Shown here: in pieces, positions 1-15,520 of the stretch
How the letters are laid out: each line of letters starts with the position of its first letter
Numbering within the stretch: position 1 is the first letter of the stretch
Source: Allolobophora icterica
Lineage: Eukaryota; Annelida; Clitellata; Crassiclitellata; Lumbricidae
NCBI GenBank assembly: GCA_963556255.1
Contig: OY744609.1
Span: 25,280,036 to 25,344,035 of the forward strand
Reading direction: 5' to 3'
Length of the DNA: 64,000 bases
Position numbers and translations under genes: made by a program
Notes under the pieces: generated by a model
What the model was told of the DNA's origin: nothing
What the model saw: only the letters and a program-made list of their open reading frames with translations
The model's database searches: none

Positions 1-231
1 ATTTATTATCGCAATAATCATTCATCCTCCATAAAGTCAATGAAAGACTTAAGAAGACAGAAGGAATCAGTGGAAGAGAAGAAGGAAACTTATACACTGA
101 AGTAGATAAGCTTATAATAGTCATAGTAGTGGCAATGGCAGATAGAAAGCAACAACGATGATGCTTATTGAAAAGGCGCCACAGAAGTTCTTCACCGAGT
201 GCGCGTGATATAATATGGAGGCTGAAGCTAC

Positions 232-2359
<2,128 letters not shown>

Positions 2360-3440
2360 CTTGAACTCGTGACCTTGCAGACCATTTATAAGGCGCCTTT
2401 ACATTTCCGAATAGAATATAGCGTAAAGTAAGATTCATGTGTAAAGATCTTCAATCTGAAACAAAAAGACAGAGACGCTTCAGTGAAACAATTCTCATCC
2501 TGTGCAGAGATTTAGGTCTATAATTATAACGTCTTTGCTCTTTACGCAACAATTGTCTAATGATGAATGTGCAGGTCTGGACAAGAAAATTCGGATTAGG
2601 GGCCTACTACAAATGGCGGGTGACATCGTAAGTAAGTATGTAGACAGATCGTCATTTACATAACATTATTATAAACAAAGCGTATCAGGTTAACGAAATT
2701 AAATCAGGTAGACCTATACGACATCAGAGGCCTGTTTATGTCAGTGCATATATCAGTGTATACATGTGCATATATCAGTGTATAATATACAAGAGCGTGT
2801 ATAGGTTCAGCCTATGAAGCCCACGCATGCGTACACGCATACATGGATTCATGTATTTATTTATGGCTGTAAACATGCATACACGTACAGCTGTAGATCG
2901 AGACTTCAAAGATTAGTTGGTGTTTTATTCCTATAGATGTCGTGCTTTGAATGAACTGGCCACAGCGCATTATCTAATAGGTCTTTGCGAGGATAGGCCT
3001 CCGTGTGAATTGTACGCTCTGTGATCTTTATACGTTGTGCACATGTGTGGGTCTGTGTTCTAAGCCCATGACGTGTGGTCTCGTATGACGATCAAGTTGA
3101 TATTTATGCCGTCAGCTGAGCGTGTACAAGAGACGATTAAGAGGTTTCGGACACTTTCGAACGATCGCATTTAGCCACAACTCGAAATTCCTCCGATTCC
3201 TCGACCAAACCGACGCATCTACATCACGCTCTTAGCAACTATCGCCATGGAAACCGCGCAATTTAGCGGCATGGAGTTGTGGATTGTTGCATTTACAGAA
3301 GTGGCAACAGCAGACCAGAGTAGCAGCAGTTGTACAAGTATGCTAAGAATGCACGGAAAGTAAGGAAACATCAAAGAACCTAACAAGTGGAGGAATTTTA
3401 ATAGTATAGCACTTATACTGTTACATGGGGGGGGGGCGGG
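2360..3440. other. Upstream/intergenic region, no gene seen
   Basis: This flanks the 5' end of the minus-strand SLC16-like gene. It presumably contains that gene's promoter and 5'UTR, but I see no clear TATA box or upstream exon. There are no long open frames and only short palindromic and TATG-like words. Confidence 0.4.
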
Positions 3441-3449
3441 CGGAGGGGT

Positions 3450-3632
3450 TATACTCAAATATCCGTAGTATCGACGAGAGTATTAGCCTAACTCTGAAGT
3501 CATTCAAATCACAGTTGAAGACCTATCTTTTAAACTTTCATATGACTGTCAGTGATTTTTGTAACTCGTGTACAGCGCCCTTTTCTTCGGCCTCGACTGT
3601 GTACGGCGCTATATAAATCGTATTATAATTGC
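3450..3632 (+). mobile_element. LINE 3' end fragment
   Basis: The short frame from 3425 contains SLTLKSFKSQLKTYLLNF. This is the FK-x-LKT-x-LF pattern found at the C-terminus of many CR1/Jockey/L2-type reverse transcriptases. It is followed by a short tail reading GGCGCTATATAAATCGTATTATAATT. The copy is heavily 5'-truncated. Confidence 0.5.
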
Positions 3633-3819
3633 CATTAGCCTACTAACAGGCAGTGACTGGAAGATCTATCCATGGATATGGTAGTAGTTACTGTAGGTGT
3701 AGATTATGGTATTCGTCGATGTTACTATATCATATAGTAATTCCTATGTATATGAGTTATGCAGTGAAAATGTTAGGCCATGTTTGCACAGTCACTGGTA
3801 GGCCTAAACACCAGAGCAA

Positions 3820-3970
3820 TTATATTATCGGTACACGTGTACGTTAATAGGCCTATATTATCGGTACACGTGTACGCTAATAGGCCTACCACTTGAGACG
3901 CTATATTGCGCATATTGATGATAGAGCTAGGCCTATTAGGCCTATATTATCAGTACACGTGTACGTTACC
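3820..3970 (+). repeat. Three copies of a ~35-bp GTACACGTGTAC/AGGCCTA unit
   Basis: The word GGTACACGTGTACG followed by TTAATAGGCCTATATTATC appears at 3829 and 3862, with a third diverged copy at about 3931-3970. Each unit holds two self-complementary words (GTACACGTGTAC and AGGCCT). Confidence 0.7.
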
Positions 3971-4640
3971 GAAAAACAGTAACCGTATACAAAAGCAACA
4001 TGGAGGGCTATTAACCTGCACGTGCTAATAAGGATTGTATTTGGACGGAGAGCTGACACTAAAAGCCTGACAGGATACAAACAAGTTTTCATTGGGATAA
4101 CCGCGTTATAGAAATTAGGAAACAAGTTAATAAGAATTTCGCAAGTTGCATAACATGCTCATGAGATCGATACGAAAGTAGCCTATACAAAACTCTACCT
4201 GCGCGAATATAACATGAAGATGTGATTTTCAATCATACCTGTGACTTCTTAATTGACCTGATTGTCGGTAGTATACACATGTTCACCGGTACATTGTTGA
4301 CTAATTTTGAAAAAATGGCAGAGCTAAATTAGTTCGAGAATAGGATTTGTCATTTCGCAATCGATTTATGTCGACGGTGCGATATCTAAATCTCGCCTCG
4401 CCACATAACGCTCACGTGCACCGCAGCTGTTGCTATAGCTGTCCGTCTGTCCGTCTTTCTGCGGACTTACTGTGCGACTCCATGATCTTGAGGCAAGGTT
4501 ATTGTTTTCTTCGGAAAACCAGCAATGTATAAATGACAATGTGGCACTGATCTGAACTCGATTTTTAAGAGCAAATTGAAACTTTGATTTTCTTGTAAGA
4601 GTTACAATTCAGTTGCAGCACAGGGCTTGAGCAAAATATT
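3971..4640. other. No gene seen
   Basis: AT-rich unique-looking DNA between the minisatellite and the LINE. No splice-supported coding segment was recognised. Confidence 0.4.
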
Positions 4641-5610
4641 TAAAACTATTGGAACGATTCCACTCTATGGCCGGGCACCACTGCACCAAGGCTTATGTCC
4701 ATGGGCCTCCTTCCTCTCAACTTCTTCTTGTTCAGCGCATCGAAGCTCTTTCTCGTGATCTTCATACCTGGATGTCTTGCAATCGCCTCTCCCTCAATTC
4801 GTCAAAAACCCAGTTTATCTGGTTTGGCACTCCTCAGCAACTTAAAAAACTCGACTTTGCTGTGCTGTCTCAAAGGTTTCCGCTTTTCACTTTCTCGTCT
4901 AGCGTTCGTGATCTAGGAGTGACCCTTGACAATTCTCTCACCTTTACTGAACACATTTCCAAACTCACTCGCACTTCCTATTTTCACCTAAGGCGCCTTA
5001 GAGCTATCCGTCGCTCTCTGTCATCTCCAATTTTCACTTCAATTGTCCATGCATTTGTCTGCTCTAGACTTGACTACTGCAATTCCCTCCTCATTGGTCT
5101 TCCCAAAGTCCGTCTTGCTCCTCTTCAGTCCGTTCTCAATGCTGCTGCTAGATTAATTGCCCGTCTTCCTCGATTCTCTCATATCACCACCTTTATGGCA
5201 GAAGAACTCCACTGGCTCCCGCTTTCTGCCCGCATCCAATTTAAGGTCCTCATCCTTGTCTCTAAGGCTCAGCTTGGTTTCGCTCCAAAATATTTATGTG
5301 ACTTATTTCATCGCCCTCACTCTGCGGCTTCTCTTCGTCCTCTTCGTTCATCTGACCGTTTGGACCTCCTCGTTCCCCGTGTCAGGACTTCACTGGCTCA
5401 ATCTAGGTCGTTTGCTTCCATTGGCCCTGCTCTTTGGAATGGGCTTCCTCCGTTTGTTCGTTCTTCTATTCTCTCAGGTAGCGTCTCTTCCTCTTTTACC
5501 TTTCTTAAAACTTGCTTTTTCTCTCGGGGTCTATCGCACTGGGAGCGCTTCTGAATGGCCCTCCCGCTAGAAGCGCTTTATAAATATCCGAATACAATAC
5601 AATACAATAC
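4640..5610 (+). mobile_element. 5'-truncated non-LTR retrotransposon with reverse-transcriptase C-terminus
   Basis: A 301-codon open frame (4649-5554) encodes the C-terminal part of a non-LTR reverse transcriptase. It shows LSLNSSKTQFIWFG, then FSSSVRDLGVTLDNSLTF (the LGV-x-LD motif after the palm domain), SRLDYCNSLLIGLP (thumb region), EELHWLPLSARIQFK and a final LWNGLP segment. The catalytic Y/F-x-D-D lies upstream and is missing, so the copy is truncated. The 3' end runs through AAGCGCTTTATAAATATCC into (AATAC)n at about 5595-5610, a typical target-primed tail. The frame is free of stops, so the insertion is fairly young. The family is CR1/Jockey-like; the exact clade is not determined. 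Confidence 0.9.
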
Positions 5611-5635
5611 TGCAGTAGTTAAGCATTTTGAAATG

Positions 5636-5765
5636 TATATTTATGTATTTATGTGTGCATGTATGTACGTATACATGTATGCAGGCCTGTGTATGTGTGA
5701 ATGAATGTATGTATGTGTATATATATGTATGTGTGTATGTATGTATGTATGTATGTATGTATGGA
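5636..5765 (+). repeat. (TATG)n microsatellite
   Basis: Imperfect TATG/TGTATG array right after the LINE tail. Confidence 0.9.
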
Positions 5766-5769
5766 TTGT

Positions 5770-6035
5770 ATGAGGCGCTGGCACCCCGTTGAGGATGGAA
5801 TAACGTTCAAAATAATTTTTCTGAGGTGGACCTTGTTGGTCGGCACTGCACCTATATACACCAAGGAGCTTTATGTTCCAGTTTAAAGTAAACCTGGTCG
5901 GCCTTCGTTGCGCTCTACTGCTCGTGGAGAAATACAGGTGCCGCGCTTTTGTGCATCAACTCCATCGTGTCTTATAATGTTCTGGACCTTACTCTCGGGA
6001 CTAGCTTAAGGGACTGCACTTCATTTCTTCTAATG
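5770..6035 (+). repeat. Dispersed repeat, copy 1 (second copy at 48705-48925)
   Basis: GGACCTTGTTGGTCGGCACTG, GGAGCTTTATGTTCCAG, CTGGTCGGCC and GGTGCCGCGCTT recur in the same order and orientation in the second intron of GOT1. The two copies are diverged but collinear over about 200 bp. The class (SINE, LINE fragment or MITE) is not clear. Confidence 0.65.
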
Positions 6036-6360
6036 TTGAACAGTGGGTGGCGCTCTGCCGAAGCTGAAGCTTCAGAGACCGTCATGTGTTGAGTCTTGCT
6101 TCATCCGTTGAAATCCGTATACTGTGATCCGAATTGAGGTAAGAGACGGAAAGGGAGGGTAGAGGTGGGAGGGTGTGGTGGGATATGATTGCGTAAGCAA
6201 AAAGCCTGTCTCGTCTTATCTCGAAAGGTCAAAATAGTTGGACCCTTAACAACTTTGTCTGAATGACGAAACTGACGGATATATTGTGAAATCCATCGAA
6301 CGCTGAGCAAATAAACGATTTCGGTTATTAAACCGAAATAAGGAGGAGCTAGTCGAGCTG

Positions 6361-6429
6361 ATGATGATGATAATGATTATAATGATAATAATAATAATAA
6401 TTCACAACAACAACAACAATAATAATACA

Positions 6430-6509
<80 letters not shown>

Positions 6510-6510
6510 G
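6361..6510 (+). repeat. (AAT)n/(AAC)n microsatellite
   Basis: Imperfect then pure AAT array. It lies immediately upstream of a truncated LINE that ends in its own AAT tail. Confidence 0.95.
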
Positions 6511-6539
6511 ATGGCCTTACTTTAATTCCATGGCGCTCG

Positions 6540-6959
6540 GGTCGATGTTTGACCTGGGACGTCACTGTGGCAGACACAGTGGCCCCTTCTTATCTGCCTA
6601 CAACCTCCACTCGGGCGGGAGGTGCAGCGGAACTGGCTGAGTCCAGGAAAAACGCTAAGTACACCGATTTGATGCATTTCTATCATTTTGTTCCATTGGC
6701 TTTTGAAACCTTGAGACCAACTAACGCCGTGGGACAGGCGTTCCTATCCGACCTTGGACGTCTTCTGAGCCAAATCTCGGGAGACCCAAGGGAAACCAGC
6801 TATCTGTTCCAGCGCCTGTCCGTTGTAATTCAACGTTTCAACGCAGTCGCCTTCCACAGCACTTTTGTTCTCCCGATTCTTGACCAGGACGGCCACTCCA
6901 GAGTCAACATCACTAATTAGTATCTTGCACCTGAGGGATCATATATACCTCGGGTTAAA

Positions 6960-7030
<71 letters not shown>
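6540..7030 (+). mobile_element. LINE fragment with (AAT)n tail
   Basis: The frame 6549-6920 starts WDVTVADTVAPSYLPTTST and continues LAFETLRPTNAVGQAFLSDL and RETSYLFQRLSVVIQRFNAV. I recognise this as the C-terminal region of a reverse-transcriptase polyprotein widespread in marine invertebrates. A short 3'UTR reads CACCTGAGGGATCATATATACCTCGGGTT and runs directly into AAT repeats at 6960. The copy is 5'-truncated but its frame is intact. Confidence 0.75.
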
Positions 7031-7031
<1 letters not shown>

Positions 7032-7129
7032 GAGGTCGCCTTCCGGGGCACCATGTCGATGCTGCCCGGTGCCAAGGAGCGACCACCTCTATCACACTAG
7101 ACCATACTAGTTTATTTCGCGAAGCATAA

Positions 7130-7650
<521 letters not shown>

Positions 7651-8980
7651 GAATGAACGAATTAAGTAGGATATATCGATGTAATCTTTACGAAACAGTT
7701 TTTTGCTCGAACCATTTAAAATTTCACAAAATAACCTGCTGTTGTTTGCATAAATCATCACAAATTGCATAGACATCATACGCATTGTATTCGTCCGTAA
7801 ATAACATTTCGTCCGTAAATAATCTTTAATTTCGGGGCAGATGCTTCAGAAATGCTTCTGCTTCCACTGGCCACCGTTCTAACGTGTAATCTTTCGCGAT
7901 TTATCGATCTGTTGGCTCTAATAATCTCAACCGGTATGCAGCGCAAATTGATGTATTTATGAAATTGTTGTGCATCGGATGCTACCGCAACTGTTGATAA
8001 TGGATCATCGTCGGTGTATTATAGCTCAGCTTAATACCTGAAACTGAAGATCGCTCGGGAATGGTCTACTTCGTGGAAAGCACACTTTAATCTCTTCCCT
8101 TTCTTCCTCTCATTCCATGTCCTCCCACCTCCTCCTACTTTTCCTCTTCTTCCGCCTCCTGACTGTTCCCTTATATTGACTTATGCTGTCTGAGCTTTGG
8201 TCTCAAAAGACCACACGCATGACTCTTACTAAATCTCTTTCCCTATTGTTTCTATGACAACGTTCGACGACTCTTTATATGTTCGCACTTTCTCAAGTTC
8301 TCTCCTCACTTTGTATCCCTCTATCTAATACTACTTGTCCACTTTTTGATATCTGTCTCCCTGTTTACCTGTCTGTTTGTCTCAAACCTTTTCTCCCTAT
8401 AGTCCTATCTGCCTAGCCATGTCGTTCTCAGTCTTTAAATATATAGGCTTGTCTGTATCTCTGCCTGTCTCTATGTCTGTCTCTCTGTACTTACCTCTGC
8501 CTCTATATCTTTGTGCTCTTGTTCTCCCTGCAGAGGTTATTTTGCTCTCCCTGCCAGCTTCATCTAGCTCTCTATTTCTCCCTCTCTGTCTCTCTGTTCA
8601 TCTCTCCCTCTGTTTCTTCATCTCTCAACCTCCCTCCGTACACCTCTCGTTCGCTGTCATAGAGGTTGGTCGGACGTGACCACTTTATAGGCTGTTGGTT
8701 GCTGAAACTGGTGGCTGTTCAAATGTATCCAAAGAACATGGCCAATCCTCGTCTGATAAATGACGGATTCTGAGGCAAACGATGACCTAACATCCTGCGT
8801 CACACGATTCAACGCCTGCATACGTTTCCAAGTCACCTCGCCTGTCTGCTTCGATCGCTCTTTCCCCCGTCTCTTGTTGCTTCCTTTATCCTTCTCCCTT
8901 CTACTGTACGTCCTCTGCCCCACGTATCCAAAGATCAAACACTTAACACCTTCGGCTAAATTTCTTACCTTATTTTTCAT
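7651..8980. other. No gene seen; pyrimidine-rich
   Basis: From about 8090 onward the plus strand is strongly C/T-biased (TCTCCCTCTGTCT type). The open frames here are translations of this skew. Confidence 0.5.
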
Positions 8981-8982
8981 TA

Positions 8983-9107
8983 AGTCAGTCAGTCAGTCAG
9001 TCAGTCAGTCAGTCAGTCAGTCAGTCAGTCAGTCAGTCAGTCAGTCAGTCAGTCAGTCAGTCAGTCAGTCAGTCAGTCAGTCAGTCCGTCCGTCCGTCCG
9101 TCCGTCA

Positions 9108-9138
<31 letters not shown>
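8983..9138 (+). repeat. (CAGT)n-(CCGT)n-(CTGT)n microsatellite
   Basis: About 100 bp of pure CAGT repeats change by single-base steps to CCGT (~9086) and then CTGT (~9106). It is a chain of related tetranucleotide arrays. Confidence 0.97.
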
Positions 9139-9143
<5 letters not shown>

Positions 9144-9208
9144 CTGGATCTTTCATGAATTAGACACCAGATATAATTATTTTATCTATCTTTGCCCTAT
9201 TTTACCAG

Positions 9209-9241
9209 CGCCTCTCTCTCTCTCGCTCTCTCTCGCTCTCG

Positions 9242-9323
<82 letters not shown>

Positions 9324-9324
9324 C

Positions 9325-9382
<58 letters not shown>

Positions 9383-9407
9383 CTCTCTCTCTCTCGCTCT
9401 CTCTCTC

Positions 9408-9448
<41 letters not shown>

Positions 9449-9535
9449 CTCCCTCCTCTTCTCTCTCTCGCTCTCTCTCCTTCTATCTCATCCCTTCCTC
9501 TTCTCTTCTCTCCCTCCCTCTCTAACTTCTCCTAT
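9209..9535 (+). repeat. (CT)n polypyrimidine tract
   Basis: Over 300 bp of nearly pure CT dinucleotide on the plus strand with rare interruptions. It is a potential triplex-forming mirror repeat. Confidence 0.97.
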
Positions 9536-10514
9536 TTCCTCCATTCCTCCTACGCATTTTCCTCCTTCCATAATTGTAGTTAGTAACTTCTATCGCGCCT
9601 GTGTCGAATGTACATGGCATCAAGCGATGGCGCTCCCTCTCCCGTCACTCCAATTATCATCCGCCCATCGATAAACTTCCCATCTAAGACGGCAGATGAA
9701 TGAAACGGCCATACACTCTGACAAAGGCATCGGGCGTTGGATGCATTCAGTTCCCACCTGAAAGATAGAGGGGTGCTAAATCAGCCTTCTAAGCTTCCCC
9801 CCGACAATTGTCCCGCCGCAAACCATATCATCACACTCGCTATTGCGTTTCGCTTGCGTATACAGTCTATAGACGCCATATAAATCTCAATTTCGGTTAC
9901 GCTGATCTCCAGACAGCGGCCAATTAGCAGACGACGCGAGCGGATATGATGGAAACCAGTAATTCTATCGGCGCCGTAGAAGTTAATGATATTGCCTCCT
10001 TGTAGTGCATCTTCCTGTGTACGTGTGCCAATGGCGTCGAGGAGTCAAAAGAAGCGCCGTCAAACACACACAAACGCATCTGGAACGTTGCAACACTTTA
10101 CAGGTGTTAACTGCGACATCAGATCCCAATGGAGGCGTTATATAAATGGCTGTTCAGTAAAATTGATTGTGCGTGGGCGGACTCCCTCCCGTCACGGTTC
10201 AAAGCTCGTGAACAAACGGGTGGCTATAGTTAGTTTTTAAGTGGCGCTGTATAAGTTTCGGGGTTAGGATCACTATCGTTGACTTTTCCTATGATATCAG
10301 ACCTGATATCATAGGTATATTTGGGCAAATACTAACAAAAATAGCCATCTTTTTACTATTAGTTTTCCAAAGTTTTTTTCCAATTTAAAAGTATGATTCA
10401 ATGCTTTCATCGGGTAGTCATGATCCCTCAGACTCTTAAAACAATGTCCGGTGACTATTTGACTCAATTTTTTAATTCTTTCGTCTTCTCTGGCTTTTGC
10501 TATAACCCTGTAGC
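9536..10514. other. Intergenic; fragments of old repeats only
   Basis: Includes TAGTAACTTCTATCGCGCC near 9580, a word also found at about 33190 inside the palindromic element, so a low-copy dispersed repeat lies here. No coding signal was recognised. Confidence 0.4.
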
Positions 10515-10710
10515 CAGGGCCGTAGCCAGGATTTTGTTTCGGGGGGTGTTTTCTGTTTCGGGGGGTGTTTTCTCGTCCTTAAGCAAGCCGACAAGCAACC
10601 GAATTAACTGATCAAGGGGTTTGTAGTTAGTAAATGCATTATTTCATTTCTACATTGTTTAATTTCGGGGGTGTTTAAACACCAAAAACACACCTCTAGC
10701 TACGGCCTTG
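10515..10710 (+). mobile_element. hAT-type MITE, 196 bp
   Basis: Terminal inverted repeats CAGGGCCGTAGC and GCTACGGCCTTG are flanked by perfect 8-bp direct repeats CCTGTAGC (10507-10514 and 10711-10718). An 8-bp duplication and a 5'-CAGGG end fit the hAT superfamily. It has no coding capacity. Confidence 0.88.
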
Positions 10711-10724
10711 CCTGTAGCATCATA

Positions 10725-13302
10725 GGCTTTCACCTCCGGACGTTTCAACTCTGGATCAATCGCCTCTACGGGTTTTCACGTCCGGACGTTTCACCTCCGG
10801 ACCATTCACCTCTAGGGGCTTTCACCTATAGGGGCTTTCACCTATAGGGGCTTTCACCTATAGGGGCTTTCACCCATAGAGGCTTTCATTTCTAGGGGGT
10901 TTCCACCTACTCTCTCATCCTATTATATAGTTTGCCAGCTCTGTGTCGATAAACACTCTGGAAAGTTTGGATTGCAAACGGCCGCTGCGCTGTCGAATGT
11001 ATGGAATGTGCTGACAGGCCGCTGGCCGATCCGCCGGCCTTAGGGAGTGTTACTGGGTCTGGCCCGAAATTGAACAGGCCCCACGAACACTGGAACTAGA
11101 CAGATAGACGTACAGACGCACAGCCAGACAGACGGACGGTCAGACAGACAGACGGAATCAGTGAAGGAGGGAGGGAGAGGACAGAGCTAGTGCGCGAGGG
11201 AGGGAGGCAGATAGACGTACAGACGCACAGCTATATTACGGACGGACGGACGGTGTCTCTGCCCAGGGGCGTCTATCCCCCCCTAAGTCATTGGAGCAAC
11301 GTCCTTTTCCCCCTCTTCTTCCCCCTCCCAGTGCCTTCCGCCCTAAAATGGTGAAACACACACTGACAGATCTTCCCCTATTTCTTGGATGGAGCATTTG
11401 CTCCAAGGTTTCTATGGTGTAGACGCCCCTGTCCTCTGCCTCATTCCCTACCTCACTACCTCTCCCTATCCACACGATCTGACGGAAGTAAGTAACGCTC
11501 ACATTTTACAAAATAGACAGTTGATGTAAATGTTACTGTCATTGGATCAGGAAAAGCCCAAACTGGCCTGTCGGCTATTAGCAGCTACTACGAGCGCTTT
11601 TGACGCTCGCTTCAGGATGGTAAACTGTTCGAAGAATGGCGAGTTCATTGGTAGCCGATGCTGCAAAGTTCACATGCTCGAAGTATAGAACCCGTTAAGA
11701 CTGCATCCGCGATATTCTTGGCAACAGATGTTGTGTTGCTGGAATCTTTATAGTCCAGATCTGAAGGCCTATACAGGAGAAGCACGTGGAAATGTCTGAC
11801 TGTTCGTTTTTAGTTGTTACCATGCAACCACGTGGCGGTCGCCATGCACTGATGATTGTAGGTGTTTTAAAATCATCCTAAACGACAAAATTCCACTCAG
11901 TTTGACCTAACAGGCATCACAGAAGCGGACTCGAACGCAATATACCCACGAATAGACGAGAGACATTTGCAAGCAAACGGCTTAAAATCCACTAAAACTG
12001 AACATTCTTTCCGAACGAAATATGGCGGCGACCGGATGTTCCGCCAGCGAGATCCCGTACTCGTCAAACCGTCATGTATGACGAGTAAATATTCTACTAT
12101 TCATATAAAACGTGAGTGACTGTAATTGAGAAATGGAACTAAAATAAGAAGATAGGGAAAGCCTATTGAACCTAGCTAAGTAGGCACATGATACCTGATA
12201 ATGGCAGATGAAAACGGCAGATGAATTCGCGCGTCAGTGACTATAATTAACCACAATTAACCGTACGCGCATAATAAATGGAAATCAGATAAGAAGATAT
12301 GGGAAGCCTCTGGAACCTAGCTAAGTATAGGCACCTGATAACCCAAAAATGGCAGAGAAAAACGTCAAACAGAAAGAAGTGTATCTGCAAGCAACATCTG
12401 GGCTGAAAGTGTTCCCAGAAAATCTTATCGTCAGCTGATGGACAGTCATCCGCGTTGTAACTGCCAGTTATGGAGGCACTGAAGTTTGACATATTTGAAA
12501 GCAATCGCCCATCTTTCTCATGATGGCCTTTGTTAAGTCGACACTATAAGGGGCCGTCCATATATTACGTACGCAAAAATTCGGGAAAATTGGACCCCCC
12601 TCCCCCCCCCCCTGTACGCAAGCGTACTTTCTTCCGCACCCCCCCCTGCGTACGTACGCTTGACGCACACCCCTCCCCCCGAGAAGACCAGCCGCAGAAA
12701 GTGTCTCTCTGCACTTTAGGCCAGATTGAAGGATGAGTGAGGGCCAATATAGACAAATTATTGGTGTCTCGTTCACAGCACAGAATAACTTCACACTGGC
12801 TTTTATATAATGTAATAAAATGCCATCGGACGACTATAGGACAATACAGAGTTATAAATAGGCTAATGTGGACGTCATAATTCGAATTTATTTGCGTACG
12901 TACACATTTCGGCCACCCCCCCCCTCCCCCCCGTACGCACCCGTACGCAAAATCGCCAAAATCTTACCCCCCTCCCCCCCTCTTTGCGTACGTAATATAT
13001 GGACGGCCCCTAAGAAATCAACTTAATTACGTTAGTGAACGGTATGGACCTGCTAGTTGATAAGTTTGACACTAAGCAATCAACTTAATTACGCAATACG
13101 CAGTGATTAATGCCTGGCTTTGTCTATTTATGACATGATAATTAGTTGCATAGGTTGTAAGTTGTCTATGTTGTCTATGTTTCGTTTTCAGTGTCGTGGA
13201 AAAAATACAACAAACCTCATCGAAACGTCTCATTTTAGATTTGGGTGTGAAAACCCCTATAGGTGAAAGTCTCTAGAGGTGAATGGTCCGGAGGTGAAAG
13301 CC
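10725..13302 (+). mobile_element. Non-autonomous element with minisatellite inverted ends
   Basis: The left end starts GGCTTTCACCTCCGGA and the right end is TCCGGAGGTGAAAGCC, its inverse. Both ends carry tandem 17-18-bp units of the type CTTTCACCTATAGGGG (about six on the left, two or three on the right, inverted). CATA flanks both sides (10721-10724 and 13303-13306), a possible 4-bp target duplication. The 2.6-kb interior has no open frame of note and holds a nested MITE. The design recalls foldback elements with repeat-built inverted ends. The family is not recognised. Confidence 0.6.
12550..13010 (+). mobile_element. PIF/Harbinger-like MITE, 461 bp
   Basis: The ends GGGGCCGTCCATATATTACG and its complement CGTAATATATGGACGGCCCC are perfect inverted repeats of at least 20 bp. 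They are flanked by TAA on both sides (12547-12549 and 13011-13013), which fits the TWA target of PIF/Harbinger. The sub-terminal parts carry long C runs and CGTACGC words. A second, truncated copy lies in a GOT1 intron at 53711-54062. It has no coding capacity. Confidence 0.8.
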
Positions 13303-13547
13303 CATAGAACCAACTCTTTATATGAATTTACTTCTTAACGATATTTCTTTACAGGTGCAATGCGAATCTTTTGTTACAGTTACTGTGATGTATTTCAAGT
13401 TTGCTTTCAGGACTGAGACATTTCATTGGATTTTCTCAAAATTTTATCCCCTCCACAAGCAATCTTCTAGACAAATATAATTCAAGAGCCGGTCTTGGAA
13501 TCACGAACTCCAGAAATCTTAGAATCACGAACTCCAGAAATAGATAG

Positions 13548-14335
<788 letters not shown>

Positions 14336-14900
14336 AGAAACAGACAGGTAAGAAAACCGTAAGATGCAACGTGAGCAAGTAGATGAAAAGGACATGACGA
14401 CGTCTCATATTGTGTTTGTTCGGTCGGTTGAGTATACTGGAGTCAGGTGAGGACGACCCGATTGCTCCGTCCATCCGCCCACTTACATCTTCTTATCCGC
14501 GTACGTCTCCGGTCACCTTCTCTCAACCCACTTGCTGCACTCATCTCCTTCCCACCCTACTTGTTTGCTCTCGCACTCGATTTCATCGCAAATCTCGTTT
14601 GATCCGCCCACCCATCTATTCAGGCCATTTACCTGCTCCGATTGCGTATCCACTCATATTGTTCCAACCATATCAGTAACGTTCCTGGTCCCGGGGGCGA
14701 TCCTGGGGTCCGGCGCCTTAAGGCCAAGACCATGAACCTTGAGATTCGTGTAGACCCAATGAGATATTTCAAGATGCCTCCCCACCCGATTGGTTACTCG
14801 ACTTTTGCTCCGTCGATAGATGTGTTTCATGGTGCTTAAAGTACGCTGGCCTCAGGGTCGAGGCCATAGCGTCGCAATATAAAAACGTGTACATCTACAT
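14336..14900. other. No gene seen
   Basis: Unique-looking sequence between two repeat blocks. No splice-supported coding segment was recognised. Confidence 0.35.
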
Positions 14901-14904
14901 TTAC

Positions 14905-15520
14905 TCCACCCACCCAATTGCTCCATACACTCACCCCACAAGTCACTTGCTCCACCCCCTCAATTGCTCCACGTACTCACTTAAACCACCCACTCATTTG
15001 CTCCACCCACTCAATTATTCCACCTATCATTTGCTCCACCCACTCAAATACTCCACCCACTCAATTACTCCACCCACTCATTTGCTCCACCCACTCAATT
15101 AATCCACCCACTCACTTGCTTCACCAAATCTTATTCTACCCACTCATTTGCAGTAACCACACGCTTGCTCCACTCATTCACTCACTCACTCCACTCACTC
15201 ACTCCTCCATCCACTCACTTGCTCCACTCACCTACTCCCTCCATCCACTCACTTGCTCCACTCACTCACTCGCTCACTCACTCACTCACTCACTCACTCC
15301 ACTCACTCCCTCCCTCCATCCTCTCACTTGCTCCTCTCACTCACTTACTCCACCCACTCACTTGCTTTACCAACTCTCTTACTCCACCCTTGCACTCACG
15401 CGCTCCATCCACTCATTCCAACCACTCATCTGCTCCACTCACTCATTTGCTCCCCCACTCACTCCACCCACTCACTTGCTCCACCTCTCATTGGCTTCAC
15501 CCACTCACTTGCTCCATTTG
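14905..15520 (+). repeat. Minisatellite of CTCCACCCACTCACTTG-type units
   Basis: About 600 bp of degenerate 16-20-bp units built from CTCCACC and CACTCA(C/T)TTG. All three forward frames stay open for long stretches because the unit lacks stops; none looks like a real protein. Confidence 0.9.

Noticed and set aside
8760..9158. 132-codon frame with a normal-looking first half
   Set aside because: The second half is CAGT/CTGT repeat and the first half lacks any recognisable domain or splice support.
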